Positions 55,178 to 63,742 of a DNA stretch of 64,000 nt are shown piece after piece (positions within the stretch are counted from its first letter, which is position 1; every line of letters starts with the position of its first letter). The position numbers and the translations under genes are program-made. This DNA comes from Amycolatopsis thermophila (lineage in GTDB: Bacteria > Actinomycetota > Actinomycetes > Mycobacteriales > Pseudonocardiaceae): the NCBI RefSeq assembly GCF_030814215.1, contig NZ_JAUSUT010000001.1, positions 682,001-746,000 on the forward strand, in the 5' to 3' direction. The notes beneath the pieces were generated by a model. It was not told the DNA's origin and did not search any database. It worked only from the letters and a program-made list of their open reading frames with translations.

Positions 55178-56361
55178 GCCTCCAGCCGCGCGCGGTCCAG
55201 GCCCGTCAGCTCCTCGACCTCGCCGGCGTCGACGGCACCGCAATCGAGTCCGCGCAGCAGGAACCCGGACAGCGCCCGCGCCGTGGCCGGCTCGTCCAGC
55301 ACGCCGCTGTCCACTTGCGACGCGTAGTCGCGCAGACGCGCCGCCGCCGCGGGCAGGCCCGCCCGGAAGAACCCGTAGGTCGCCGCGAAGCGGGTCGGCA
55401 GCTGGTGCGGGTGCAGGTCCCAGCCCTGGTAGAAGCCGCGCTCCAGCGACCGCCGCACCAGACGCAGGTGCTCGCGCCACGCGGGGAGCAGCGCGTCGCC
55501 CACCGGGAGCCGGTTGGTCGAGCCGTCGGACAGCCTCACCCCCGTGCCCGCGGCGCTGACCTGCATGAACGCCTTCGCGAAGTCGGCCGCCGGGTGCTCC
55601 GTGCTCTGGTACTCCGCGGCGATGCCCAGCCCGGCGCTGTAGTCGTAGGTCCCGTAGTGCAGCCCGCTGCAGCGTCCCTCGGCGGCCTGCACGATCCGCG
55701 CCACCGCGACCCGGCCCTCGCTGTCCACGATGGACTGGGCGGTCTCGATCTGCACCTCGAACCGCAGCCCACCGGGCGGCAGGCCGTAGGCCCGCTCCAG
55801 GTGGCCGAGCACCTCGGCGGCCGCGCCGACCTGCTCGACCGCCGTCACCTTCGGCAGGGTCACCACGAACCCGGGCGGCAGGTCACCGTGCTCCAGCAGA
55901 CCGGACAGGAACGCGTCCAGCGTCCGGATTCCTCGCCGCCGCGTCGCGCGCTCGAAGCTTTTGAACCGGATCCCGCAGAACGGGGTCACCGGGTTCTCCG
56001 CCAGCAGCCGGCCGGCGGCGAGTGCCGCCTCGTCCTCGACGTCGTCGCCGGGGCGGCCGTAGCCGTCCTCGAAGTCGATGCGCAGGTCCTCGATCGGCTC
56101 GCTGACCAGCTTGCGCCGCACCCGCTCGGCCACCGCCGGGTCGAGCCCGAGCGCCCGGCCGTTCGCGTCGAACACCGCCCGCGCCTGCTCGCCCCAGCGG
56201 GCGACCAAGCCGGGCGTGTACCGGTGCGCCGGCACGTAGACCGTGTGCACCGGCTGCCGCCCGGCCGGCTCACCGGGGTAGCGCGCCTCGACGCGTGCGT
56301 CCACTTCGGACAGCCGGGCGTCGATGCCCGCGTAGACGTCCCCGGCGAGCCGGCCCGCCAC
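55156..56361 (-). CDS. DUF6986 family CitE/HpcH-like aldolase protein
   Basis: A 401-residue TIM-barrel protein of the HpcH/HpaI/CitE superfamily, matching the family now called DUF6986. D-L-R-I-D-F-E-D-G-Y-G near residue 92 and F-E-V-Q-I-E-T-A-Q-S near 195 hold the metal-binding acidic residues. H-Y-G-T-Y-D-Y-S-A and W-D-L-H-P-H-Q-L-P-T-R follow. The GTG at 56361 begins two bases after the malate synthase stop. Tight coupling suggests it handles a related two- or four-carbon acid; the reaction is unknown. Confidence 0.8.
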   Translation of the reverse strand: MAGRLAGDVYAGIDARLSEVDARVEARYPGEPAGRQPVHTVYVPAHRYTPGLVARWGEQARAVFDANGRALGLDPAVAERVRRKLVSEPIEDLRIDFEDGYGRPGDDVEDEAALAAGRLLAENPVTPFCGIRFKSFERATRRRGIRTLDAFLSGLLEHGDLPPGFVVTLPKVTAVEQVGAAAEVLGHLERAYGLPPGGLRFEVQIETAQSIVDSEGRVAVARIVQAAEGRCSGLHYGTYDYSAGLGIAAEYQSTEHPAADFAKAFMQVSAAGTGVRLSDGSTNRLPVGDALLPAWREHLRLVRRSLERGFYQGWDLHPHQLPTRFAATYGFFRAGLPAAAARLRDYASQVDSGVLDEPATARALSGFLLRGLDCGAVDAGEVEELTGLDRARLEAYATFWG

Positions 56362-56363
56362 GG

Positions 56364-57938
56364 CTACTTGATCCGCTCGTAGGCGGGCAGGGTCAGGAAG
56401 TCGACGAACTCGTCGGCCAGCGCGACCTCCTCGAACACCTCGACCGCCGGGACCAGCAGGTCGGCCGGGACCTGGCCGTCGAGCTCCTTGCGGACGTCGT
56501 CCAGAACCGACTTGACCAGCTCGCGGGTGACCTTCTGGCCGTTGTCGAGCTGCGTGCCGTTCTGCACCCACTGCCAGATCTGCGAGCGCGAGATCTCGGC
56601 GGTGGCGGCGTCCTCCATCAGGTTGTGGATGCCCGCCGCGCCGTTGCCGCCCAGCCAGGACGCGATGTAGCGGACGCCGACGTCGACCGCACCGCGCAGG
56701 CCGGCCTCGGTGGCGCGGCCCTCGGTGCTCGCGACGTCGAGGAGCTGGTCGGCGGTCACCGACACGTCCTCACGCAGCCGGTCCAGCTGGTTCGGCTTGT
56801 CGCCGAGGACCTTGTCGAACTCCTCCTTGCACAGCTCGACCATGCCCGGGTGCGCGACCCACGAGCCGTCGAACCCGTCGTTCGCCTCGCGCGCCTTGTC
56901 GGCGTGCACCTTCTTCGAGGCGTTCTCGTTGACCTCGGGGTCCTTGCTCGGAATGAACGCGGCCATGCCGCCGATCGCGAACGCGCCCCGCTTGTGGCAG
57001 GTGCGCACCAGCAGCTCGGTGTAGGCGCGCATGAACGGCGCGGTCATGGTGACGCTGTTGCGGTCCGGCAGCACGAACTTCTCGCCCGCGTCGCGGAAGT
57101 ACTTGATGACGCTGAACAGGTAGTCCCAGCGGCCCGCGTTGAGGCCCGAGGCGTGCTCGCGCAGCTCGTAGAGGATCTCCTCCATCTCGAACGCGGCCGG
57201 GATGGTCTCGATCAGCACGGTGGCGCGGATGGTGCCGTGCTCGATGCCCAGCTCCTTCTCGGCGTGGGTGAACACGTCGTTCCACAGCCGCGCCTCGAGG
57301 TGGCTCTCCATCTTCGGCAGGTAGAAGTACGGGCCCTTGTCGTTCGCGAGCAGGGCGCGCACGTTGTGGAAGAAGTACAGGCCGAAGTCGACCAGCGCGC
57401 CGACGCCCTTGCGGCCGTCGAAGGTCAGGTTGTGCTCGTCGAGGTGCCAGCCGCGCGGGCGGACCACGATCGTCGCCAGCGGGGCGTCCTTGCGCAGCTC
57501 GTAGTGCTTGCCGTTCGAGTCGAGCTCGATGGTGCCGCGGATGGCGTCGTGCAGGTTGACCTGGCCGCCGACGACGTTGTGCCAGTGCGGGGTGTTGGCG
57601 TCCTCGAAGTCGGCCAGCCACACCTTCGCGCCCGAGTTGAGGGCGTTGATCGTCATCTTGCGGTCGGTCGGGCCGGTGATCTCCACGCGGCGGTCGCGCA
57701 GAGCCGGCGGCGCCTCGGCGACCTTCCAGTCGCCCTCGCGGATCTCCTTGGTCTCGGGGAGGAAGTCCAGGCGCCCGGTGCGCTTGGCCTCCTCACGCCG
57801 CTTCGCGCGTGCGGCGAGCAGCTCGTCACGACGCGCCGCGAAGTTCTGGTGCAGCCCGGCCAGGAAGTCCAGCGCTTCCGGGGTCAGGATCTCGTCGCCT
57901 CGCTCGACGGAGCCGCCGAGCACCTGGACGTCAGCCAT
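56364..57938 (-). CDS. aceB: Malate synthase A
   Basis: Condenses glyoxylate with acetyl-CoA to malate. It is 524 residues long, the A-isoform length. F-E-D-A-N-T-P-H-W near residue 105, R-P-R-G-W-H-L-D-E near 150, V-L-I-E-T-I-P-A-A-F-E-M near 240, and H-P-G-M-V near 350 are conserved. No isocitrate lyase is adjacent; beside allantoin genes it probably consumes purine-derived glyoxylate, as AceB1 does in Streptomyces. The ATG at 57938 follows GGGAG. Confidence 0.95.
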   Translation of the reverse strand: MADVQVLGGSVERGDEILTPEALDFLAGLHQNFAARRDELLAARAKRREEAKRTGRLDFLPETKEIREGDWKVAEAPPALRDRRVEITGPTDRKMTINALNSGAKVWLADFEDANTPHWHNVVGGQVNLHDAIRGTIELDSNGKHYELRKDAPLATIVVRPRGWHLDEHNLTFDGRKGVGALVDFGLYFFHNVRALLANDKGPYFYLPKMESHLEARLWNDVFTHAEKELGIEHGTIRATVLIETIPAAFEMEEILYELREHASGLNAGRWDYLFSVIKYFRDAGEKFVLPDRNSVTMTAPFMRAYTELLVRTCHKRGAFAIGGMAAFIPSKDPEVNENASKKVHADKAREANDGFDGSWVAHPGMVELCKEEFDKVLGDKPNQLDRLREDVSVTADQLLDVASTEGRATEAGLRGAVDVGVRYIASWLGGNGAAGIHNLMEDAATAEISRSQIWQWVQNGTQLDNGQKVTRELVKSVLDDVRKELDGQVPADLLVPAVEVFEEVALADEFVDFLTLPAYERIK

Positions 57939-57975
57939 GCGGAACACTCCCAAGAAGAACTTGCGGTTCGGTTTT

Positions 57976-58003
57976 TACATCCCGGACTATAGTTTCTACA
58001 TAG
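57976..58003. promoter_or_regulatory. Putative IclR/AllR operator
   Basis: Between divergent aceB and the IclR gene, TACAT occurs at 57976-57980 and 57997-58001, 21 bp (two helical turns) apart, around the palindrome CTATAG (57987-57992). CTAT at 57987-57990 also pairs with ATAG at 58000-58003. The AT-rich character points to promoter and operator function; no published consensus was matched. Confidence 0.4.
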
Positions 58004-58028
58004 CGGAAGCTCAATGTGAGGAGACGCG

Positions 58029-58796
58029 GTGACCGAGGCGAAGGTGGGACGCGACGGCGGGGTCCAGTCACTGCGGCGCGCGTTCGAGCTGCTCGAGCGG
58101 CTCGCCGACACCGGTGGCGAGGCGAGCCTGTCCGAGCTGGCGGCCACGTCGGGCCTGCCGATGCCGACGATCCACCGGCTGATCCGCACGCTCGTGCAAC
58201 TCGGTTACGTGCGGCAGAACACCAACCGGCGGTACGCGCTGGGGGCGCGGCTCATCCGGCTGGGTGAGCACGCGAGCATGCAGTTCGGCACCTGGGCGCG
58301 GCCACTGCTGGCGGAACTGGTGGAGGCGACCGGCGAGACGGCCAACCTGGCGGTCCTGGAGCGGGACGAAGTGGTGTACGTGTCGCAGGTGCCGTCGAAG
58401 CACTCGATGCGGATGTTCACCGAGGTCGGGCGCCGGGTGCTGCCGCATGGGACCGGCGTCGGGAAGGCGATCCTGTCCCAGCTGCCGGCGGAGGACGTGC
58501 GCGCGCTGCTGGCCCGCACGGGGATGCCCGCGTACACCGACCACACCTTCACCGACGCCGACGCGCTGCTGGCGCACCTGGCCCAGGTCGCGGCCCAGGG
58601 CTACGCCGTGGACGAGAGCGAGCAGGAACTGGGGGTGCGCTGCGTGGCGGTCCCGCTGACCGGGACACCGGCTCCGGCGGCCGTTTCGGTGTCGGGACCT
58701 TCCGGCCGGCTGACCCTCGAGGCGGTCTCGCGGATCGCCCCCCTGGTGCAGGCGACAGCGGCGACGTTGTCCACCCACCTGGCGGAGAGCGCCTGA
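58029..58796 (+). CDS. allR: IclR family regulator, AllR-like
   Basis: A 255-residue IclR regulator. The winged helix has S-L-S-E-L-A-A-T-S-G-L-P-M-P-T-I-H-R-L, and the effector domain has H-S-M-R-M-F-T-E-V-G-R-R-V-L-P-H-G-T-G-V-G-K-A-I-L. In Streptomyces coelicolor, AllR sits among allB, alc and aceB, represses them, and is released by allantoate and glyoxylate. Orthology here rests on gene context and protein type. The start is the GTG at 58029 after GAGGAG. Confidence 0.85.
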   Translation: MTEAKVGRDGGVQSLRRAFELLERLADTGGEASLSELAATSGLPMPTIHRLIRTLVQLGYVRQNTNRRYALGARLIRLGEHASMQFGTWARPLLAELVEATGETANLAVLERDEVVYVSQVPSKHSMRMFTEVGRRVLPHGTGVGKAILSQLPAEDVRALLARTGMPAYTDHTFTDADALLAHLAQVAAQGYAVDESEQELGVRCVAVPLTGTPAPAAVSVSGPSGRLTLEAVSRIAPLVQATAATLSTHLAESA

Positions 58797-58803
58797 AACA
58801 GGA

Positions 58804-58836
58804 AGAAGCGCGCCGCCTCCCCTGCGACGCGCTTCT
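58804..58836. terminator. Bidirectional hairpin between IclR gene and ftsY
   Basis: A 9-bp inverted repeat, AGAAGCGCG (58804-58812) and CGCGCTTCT (58828-58836), with a 15-nt loop, lies between two convergent stops. There is no T-tract. It probably ends both transcripts and marks the right edge of the purine module. Confidence 0.65.
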
Positions 58837-58908
58837 CACACTCTGTCGAACTTCGACCAGGCTTGTACAGTGTTCGTCGTTCCTGTCACCCGACCGGGTA
58901 ACCGTCGA

Positions 58909-60330
58909 TCAGCCCAGCAGGGCGTCCACGAAGGCGGCCGGTTCGAAGGGCGCCAGGTCGTCCGGCCCTTCGCCCAGTCCGACGAGCTTCACGGGCACCC
59001 CGAGCTCGCGCTGGACCTGGAACACGATGCCGCCCTTGGCGGTCCCGTCGAGCTTGGTCAGCACGATCCCGGTGACGTCCACGACCTCGCGGAACACCCG
59101 GGCCTGCATGAGGCCGTTCTGCCCGGTCGTCGCGTCGAGGACGAGGAGCACCTCGTCCACCTTGGCCTGCTTTTCGACCACCCGCTTGACCTTGCCGAGC
59201 TCGTCCATCAGGCCCGTCTTGGTGTGCAGTCGCCCGGCGGTGTCGATCAGGACCGCGTCGACCCCGGAGTCCACTCCGCGCTTGACCGAGTCGAACGCGA
59301 CCGACGCCGGGTCCGCGCCCTCCTTGCCGCGCACGACCTCGGCCCCGACGCGCTCCGACCACGTCTGCAGCTGGTCGGCCGCCGCGGCGCGGAAGGTGTC
59401 CGCGGCGCCGAGCAGGACCTCGCTGCCCTGCGCGACCAGCACGCGCGCGAGCTTGCCGGTGGTCGTGGTCTTGCCGGTGCCGTTCACGCCGGCGACCAGC
59501 ACGACCGCGGGCTGCTTCTTCCCGTCCACGGTGTGCGCCAGCGCCCGCACCGAACGGTCCCAGTCCGGGTGCAGCGCCCCGGTCAGCACCGACTTGAGCA
59601 CCGTGCGCGCCTCGGCCGACGTCCGCACCGCGCGGGCGGTCAGCTCGGTCCGCAGCGTCTCGACGATCTCCGTGGTCGTCGCCGCGCCGAGGTCCGCCAT
59701 GAGCAGCGTGTCCTCGACGTCCTGCCACGAGTCCTCGTCCAGGTCACCGGCGCCGAGCAGGCCGAGCAGGCTCTGCCCGAACATCGACCGGGACTTCGAC
59801 AGCCGTCCGCGCAGCCGCTCGATGCGCCCGCTGACCGGCTCCGGCTCCTCGACCGCGACCGCGGACGGCTCGGGTTCGCGGGCGGCCGGGACCTGCGGCG
59901 CCTCGGTGACCGGCGGCGACGCGGGCACCTCGGGCGCGGGCGGCGTCAGGGGCGTGTCCGGCGGCGCCGGTGGGGCCTCGCGCGCGGGTGAAGCCGCCTC
60001 GGGCAGGCCCACGTCGACGATGCCGCGCCGCGGCGAGTCACGGGGCACGGAGGCGTCGTCGCCGACACCGGGCTGACCGTCGACCTCGGTGCGCTCACCG
60101 GCGGGGTGCTCGGGGGGTTCGACGGTCTCCGTCTTCTGACCACCAGGCGCCAGGGCGATGCCGCCACCGGCCTGGTAGCCGCCCCCTCTCGGCGGCTTGG
60201 TCTCCCGCTCCTGCTCCGCCTCGGTCAGGCTGATCTTCCGCCGACGGGCGACGACCAGACCGCTGATGAGGAGGATCGCCAGCAGGATGACGACCACCAG
60301 GGTGATCCAGAACCAGAGGTTTTGCGCCAC
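58909..60330 (-). CDS. ftsY: Signal recognition particle receptor FtsY
   Basis: SRP receptor GTPase at the membrane. It is 473 residues long. An N-terminal membrane span (residues 5-28) is followed by a Pro/Glu-rich A-domain of about 140 residues. The NG domain has G-V-N-G-T-G-K-T-T-T-T-G-K, I-D-T-A-G-R and T-K-L-D-G-T-A-K-G-G. The true N-terminal anchor is an actinobacterial trait; in E. coli FtsY lacks it. Confidence 0.96.
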   Translation of the reverse strand: MAQNLWFWITLVVVILLAILLISGLVVARRRKISLTEAEQERETKPPRGGGYQAGGGIALAPGGQKTETVEPPEHPAGERTEVDGQPGVGDDASVPRDSPRRGIVDVGLPEAASPAREAPPAPPDTPLTPPAPEVPASPPVTEAPQVPAAREPEPSAVAVEEPEPVSGRIERLRGRLSKSRSMFGQSLLGLLGAGDLDEDSWQDVEDTLLMADLGAATTTEIVETLRTELTARAVRTSAEARTVLKSVLTGALHPDWDRSVRALAHTVDGKKQPAVVLVAGVNGTGKTTTTGKLARVLVAQGSEVLLGAADTFRAAAADQLQTWSERVGAEVVRGKEGADPASVAFDSVKRGVDSGVDAVLIDTAGRLHTKTGLMDELGKVKRVVEKQAKVDEVLLVLDATTGQNGLMQARVFREVVDVTGIVLTKLDGTAKGGIVFQVQRELGVPVKLVGLGEGPDDLAPFEPAAFVDALLG

Positions 60331-60447
60331 GTCGTCATCCTCGCATCCGACGCGCGACCGAGCAGTCCGCCCCTCACGGACTCACCTCGGACAAGAAATC
60401 ACCGGACACCTTGCGTTCCGGTGATAAAAGGACTAGACCACTCGGTC

Positions 60448-61626
60448 ATGCGCGTGGTCGGGCTCATCTCCGGTACCTCGGTCGACGGCATCGACGTGGC
60501 GTTGGCCGATCTGGACGTGTCCGGGGACGAGGTGGTCCTCGTCCCGCTGGGGCACTCCGCCCACCCCTACCCGGACGACCTGCGACGCGAGCTGCTCGCG
60601 GTCCTGCCGCCGTCCGCGACGAGCGTCGAGCAGGTCACGCGCCTCGACACCCGCGTCGGCCAGGCCTTCGCCGAGGCCGCGGCGACCCTCGCCGACGGCG
60701 CCGAGCTGGTCGCCTCGCTCGGCCAGACCGTCTTCCACTGGGTCGGCGACGGCCGCGCCCTGGGGTCGCTGCAGCTCGGGCAGCCGGCGTGGATCGCCGA
60801 ACGCACCGGCCTGCCGGTGGTCGCCGACCTGCGGGCACGGGACATCGCCGCCGGCGGGCACGGCGCTCCCCTGGCCGGCACCCTGGACGCCCTGTGGCTG
60901 CGCGACCTCGCCCCGGCCGTCGCGCTCAACATCGGCGGCATCGCCAACGTGACCGTCGTGCGGCCGGACGGCGTGCAGGCCTTCGACACCGGGCCGGGCA
61001 ACGCGCTGCTGGACCTCGCGGCGCACGAAGTGACCCACGGCGCGCAGCACAGCGACCTCGACGGTGCGATCGCCGCTCGCGGCCGGGTCCACCCGCAGCT
61101 GCTGGACCGCCTGCTCGCCGAGCCCTACTACGCGGCGCCACCGCCCAAGTCGACCGGCAAGGAGCTGTTCCACGCCGGCTACCTGCGCGCCGCCCGCGAG
61201 GGGCTCGACGTCGGCGACGAGGACCTTCTCGCGACGCTCACCGAGCTGACCGCGGTGACGATCGCCCGCGCCTGCGCCGGGGTGACGACCGTCATCGTCT
61301 CCGGCGGCGGCGCCGACAACCCGTCGCTGATGCGCGCGCTGGCCGCCCACCTGCCCGGGACGCGGCTGGCGACCAGTGACGAGTTCGGCCTGCCGCGCGA
61401 GGCCAAGGAGGCCTACCTGACCGCTCTGCTCGGCTGGCTGACCTGGCGCGGCGTCCCGGCGAACCTGCCCGCCGCGACCGGCGCGCGCGGTCCGCGCCTG
61501 CTCGGCAGCATCACCCCGGGTGCGCACGCGTTGTCGATGCCCGCTCCACATCCCGTGACCGTCACCCGTCTGCGGGTAGCGCCCCACCCCGACCAACCGA
61601 TAGGAGTGCCTGATGCACCCAGTTGA
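60448..61626 (+). CDS. anmK: Anhydro-N-acetylmuramic acid kinase
   Basis: Converts 1,6-anhydro-MurNAc plus ATP to MurNAc 6-phosphate in cell-wall recycling. It is 392 residues long. The phosphate-binding motif V-G-L-I-S-G-T-S-V-D-G-I-D near the start, N-I-G-G-I-A-N-V-T, F-D-T-G-P-G-N and V-S-G-G-G-A-D-N-P are complete. The ATG at 60448 fits the family N-terminus; a GTG at 60421 is an alternative. It overlaps the following symporter gene by 14 bp. Confidence 0.94.
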   Translation: MRVVGLISGTSVDGIDVALADLDVSGDEVVLVPLGHSAHPYPDDLRRELLAVLPPSATSVEQVTRLDTRVGQAFAEAAATLADGAELVASLGQTVFHWVGDGRALGSLQLGQPAWIAERTGLPVVADLRARDIAAGGHGAPLAGTLDALWLRDLAPAVALNIGGIANVTVVRPDGVQAFDTGPGNALLDLAAHEVTHGAQHSDLDGAIAARGRVHPQLLDRLLAEPYYAAPPPKSTGKELFHAGYLRAAREGLDVGDEDLLATLTELTAVTIARACAGVTTVIVSGGGADNPSLMRALAAHLPGTRLATSDEFGLPREAKEAYLTALLGWLTWRGVPANLPAATGARGPRLLGSITPGAHALSMPAPHPVTVTRLRVAPHPDQPIGVPDAPS

Positions 61627-63142
61627 CCTGGCGATCATCGTGGTCTACCTGGCCGCGATGCCCGCGATCGGCGTGCTCGTGGGGCGGCGCCAGCGCTCGG
61701 CCACCGACTACTTCATCGGCGAGCGGAGCCTGCCGTGGTGGGCGGTGTGCTTCTCGATCGTCGCCACCGAGACCTCGACGCTGACCGTGATCAGCACGCC
61801 GGGCCTGATCTGGGCCGCGTCGGGCAACTACAACGGCCTGACCTACCTGCAGCTGCCCTTCGGTTACATCATCGGGCGGACGCTGGTGTCGTTCGTGCTG
61901 CTGCCGCGGTACTTCAAGGGCCAGCAGACCACCGCGTACGCCTTCCTCGGGCAGCGGTTCGGCTCCGCGATGCAGGGCGTGTCGTCGGTGGCGTTCATCG
62001 TGACGCGGCTGCTGGCCGAGGGCGTGCGGCTGTTCGCCGGCGCGATCCCGATCCAGGTCATCCTCAAGCACTTCGGCCTGAACACGTCGTACTGGCAGAT
62101 CGTCGTGGTGCTGACGGCGCTGACCGTGATCTACGCGCTGGTCGGCGGCATCAAGGCGGTCGTGTGGGTGGACGTGATCCAGCTGTCGGTGTACATCGGC
62201 GGCGCGATCATCGCGATGATCGTCCTGGCCACGAAACTGCCGTCGGGCTGGACCTCGCGCGCCGCGGACGCCGGGGTGTTCCGGCTCTTCGACTTCAACG
62301 TCGACCCGCTGCACCTGCTGACCAGCCAGTACGCGTTCGTCACGGCCGTGGTCGGCGGCGCGATCTTCACGATGGCCTCGCACGGCACCGACCAGCTCAT
62401 CGTGCAGCGGTTCCTGGCCTGCCGCAGCGTCGCCGACGGGCGCAAGGCGCTGATCGGCAGCGGGGTCGCGGTGACCATCCAGTTCGCGTTGTTCCTGTTC
62501 GTCGGCGCGATGCTGTGGGCGCACAACGGGTTCCGCACGCTGCCCCAGCTGGGCGTGAAGGGCGACGACGTGTTCACGAACTTCATCACCAGCGAGCTGC
62601 CGGTCGGGGTGGCCGGGTTGCTGATCGCGGCGATCCTGGCGTCCACGATGGGTGCGCTGGCCTCGGCGTTGAACGCGTTGTCGAACTCGACGGTGGCCGA
62701 CCTCTACCAGCGGTTCACCAAGCGCCCGCCGGAGGATTCGAAACTGCTGCGGCACGGGCGGATCTGGACGCTGGTGTGGGCGGTGGTGTTCGCGGTGTTC
62801 GGGTCCATGTTCAGCAACCGGAACAACCCGGTGATCGAACAGGGGTTGTCGATCACGGGGTACACGTACGGCGCGATGCTGGGCGCGTTCTTCCTCGGCA
62901 TGTGGGTCAAGCGGGCGCGGCAGCTGGACGCGATCGTCGCGTTCGTGGTGACGGTCGCGGCGATGGCGGTGGTGGTGCTGGGGGTGAAGATCCCACCCGC
63001 GCCCGGTGCGAAGCCGGTGGTGCTGGCGTTCCCGTGGTATACCCTGCTCGGCGTACTGATCACGCTCGTCGTGGGCGGCGCGCTGTCCCTGCGGCACCGC
63101 AGTGCGGAGACCACGGCCCCGAAGGAACCGGAGCCGGTTTAG
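61613..63142 (+). CDS. Sodium:solute symporter
   Basis: A 509-residue SSS-family transporter with about 13-14 hydrophobic segments. Y-F-I-G-E-R-S-L-P-W-W near residue 34, T-E-T-S-T-L-T near 52, G-G-I-K-A-V-V-W-V-D-V-I-Q near 180 and G-T-D-Q-L-I-V-Q-R near 260 place it in the sialic acid/inositol-like group. Overlap with anmK suggests that the substrate is an amino sugar such as anhydro-MurNAc. That link is inference. Confidence 0.9.
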   Translation: MHPVDLAIIVVYLAAMPAIGVLVGRRQRSATDYFIGERSLPWWAVCFSIVATETSTLTVISTPGLIWAASGNYNGLTYLQLPFGYIIGRTLVSFVLLPRYFKGQQTTAYAFLGQRFGSAMQGVSSVAFIVTRLLAEGVRLFAGAIPIQVILKHFGLNTSYWQIVVVLTALTVIYALVGGIKAVVWVDVIQLSVYIGGAIIAMIVLATKLPSGWTSRAADAGVFRLFDFNVDPLHLLTSQYAFVTAVVGGAIFTMASHGTDQLIVQRFLACRSVADGRKALIGSGVAVTIQFALFLFVGAMLWAHNGFRTLPQLGVKGDDVFTNFITSELPVGVAGLLIAAILASTMGALASALNALSNSTVADLYQRFTKRPPEDSKLLRHGRIWTLVWAVVFAVFGSMFSNRNNPVIEQGLSITGYTYGAMLGAFFLGMWVKRARQLDAIVAFVVTVAAMAVVVLGVKIPPAPGAKPVVLAFPWYTLLGVLITLVVGGALSLRHRSAETTAPKEPEPV

Positions 63143-63742
63143 ATGGACGCCAACGTCCTGCTGAGCACCGCCGAGGTGTGCGCGGAGTTCCTCTCCGGGC
63201 ACCTCGACCGCGACTGGTCGGTGGCGGTGCCGGAGATGGACCTGACGGTGGCGGGGGTCGTCGCCCACATCTCGGACTGCCTGCACTGGTACGCCTACGA
63301 CCTCACCGCCGGGCCGGTCGAGCTCTCGACGATGGAGGCCCACGTGCGGGCCGGTTCGCCACCGGCCGAGCTGCTGGTGACGCTCGGCACGACGGCGAAG
63401 GTGCTGGCCGCCGTGGTGGCGACGAGCGCGCCGGACGCGCGCGGCTGGCACCCGTGGGGCATCGCCGACCCGGCCGGTTTCGCCGCCATGGCCTGCGACG
63501 AGCTGCTGGTGCACACCCACGACGCGGCCCGCGGTCTGGGCGTGACGTTCGAACCCCCGGCCCGCCTGGCGGCCGCGACGCTGTACCGGCTGTTCCCCTG
63601 GACGCCGATGGACACCGCCCCGTGGCCCACACTGTTGTGGGCCAACGGGCGCGCCGCCCTGCCGGGCCACCCGCGCCTGGCTAAGTGGCGGTGGCACAGC
63701 GCGCCACTGTCCGAATGGGACGGCTCGGCGCCGATCAGCTAG
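63143..63742 (+). CDS. Maleylpyruvate isomerase N-terminal (DinB-like) domain protein
   Basis: A 199-residue member of the DinB/MDMPI four-helix family. The W-S-V-A-V-P segment, V-A-G-V-V-A-H-I-S-D-C-L near residue 36 and D-E-L-L-V-H-T-H-D near 118 give the three-His metal site. Some relatives use mycothiol, the actinobacterial thiol. The substrate is unknown. The ATG abuts the symporter stop directly, so the three-gene anmK-symporter-DinB set is one transcript. Confidence 0.84.
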   Translation: MDANVLLSTAEVCAEFLSGHLDRDWSVAVPEMDLTVAGVVAHISDCLHWYAYDLTAGPVELSTMEAHVRAGSPPAELLVTLGTTAKVLAAVVATSAPDARGWHPWGIADPAGFAAMACDELLVHTHDAARGLGVTFEPPARLAAATLYRLFPWTPMDTAPWPTLLWANGRAALPGHPRLAKWRWHSAPLSEWDGSAPIS

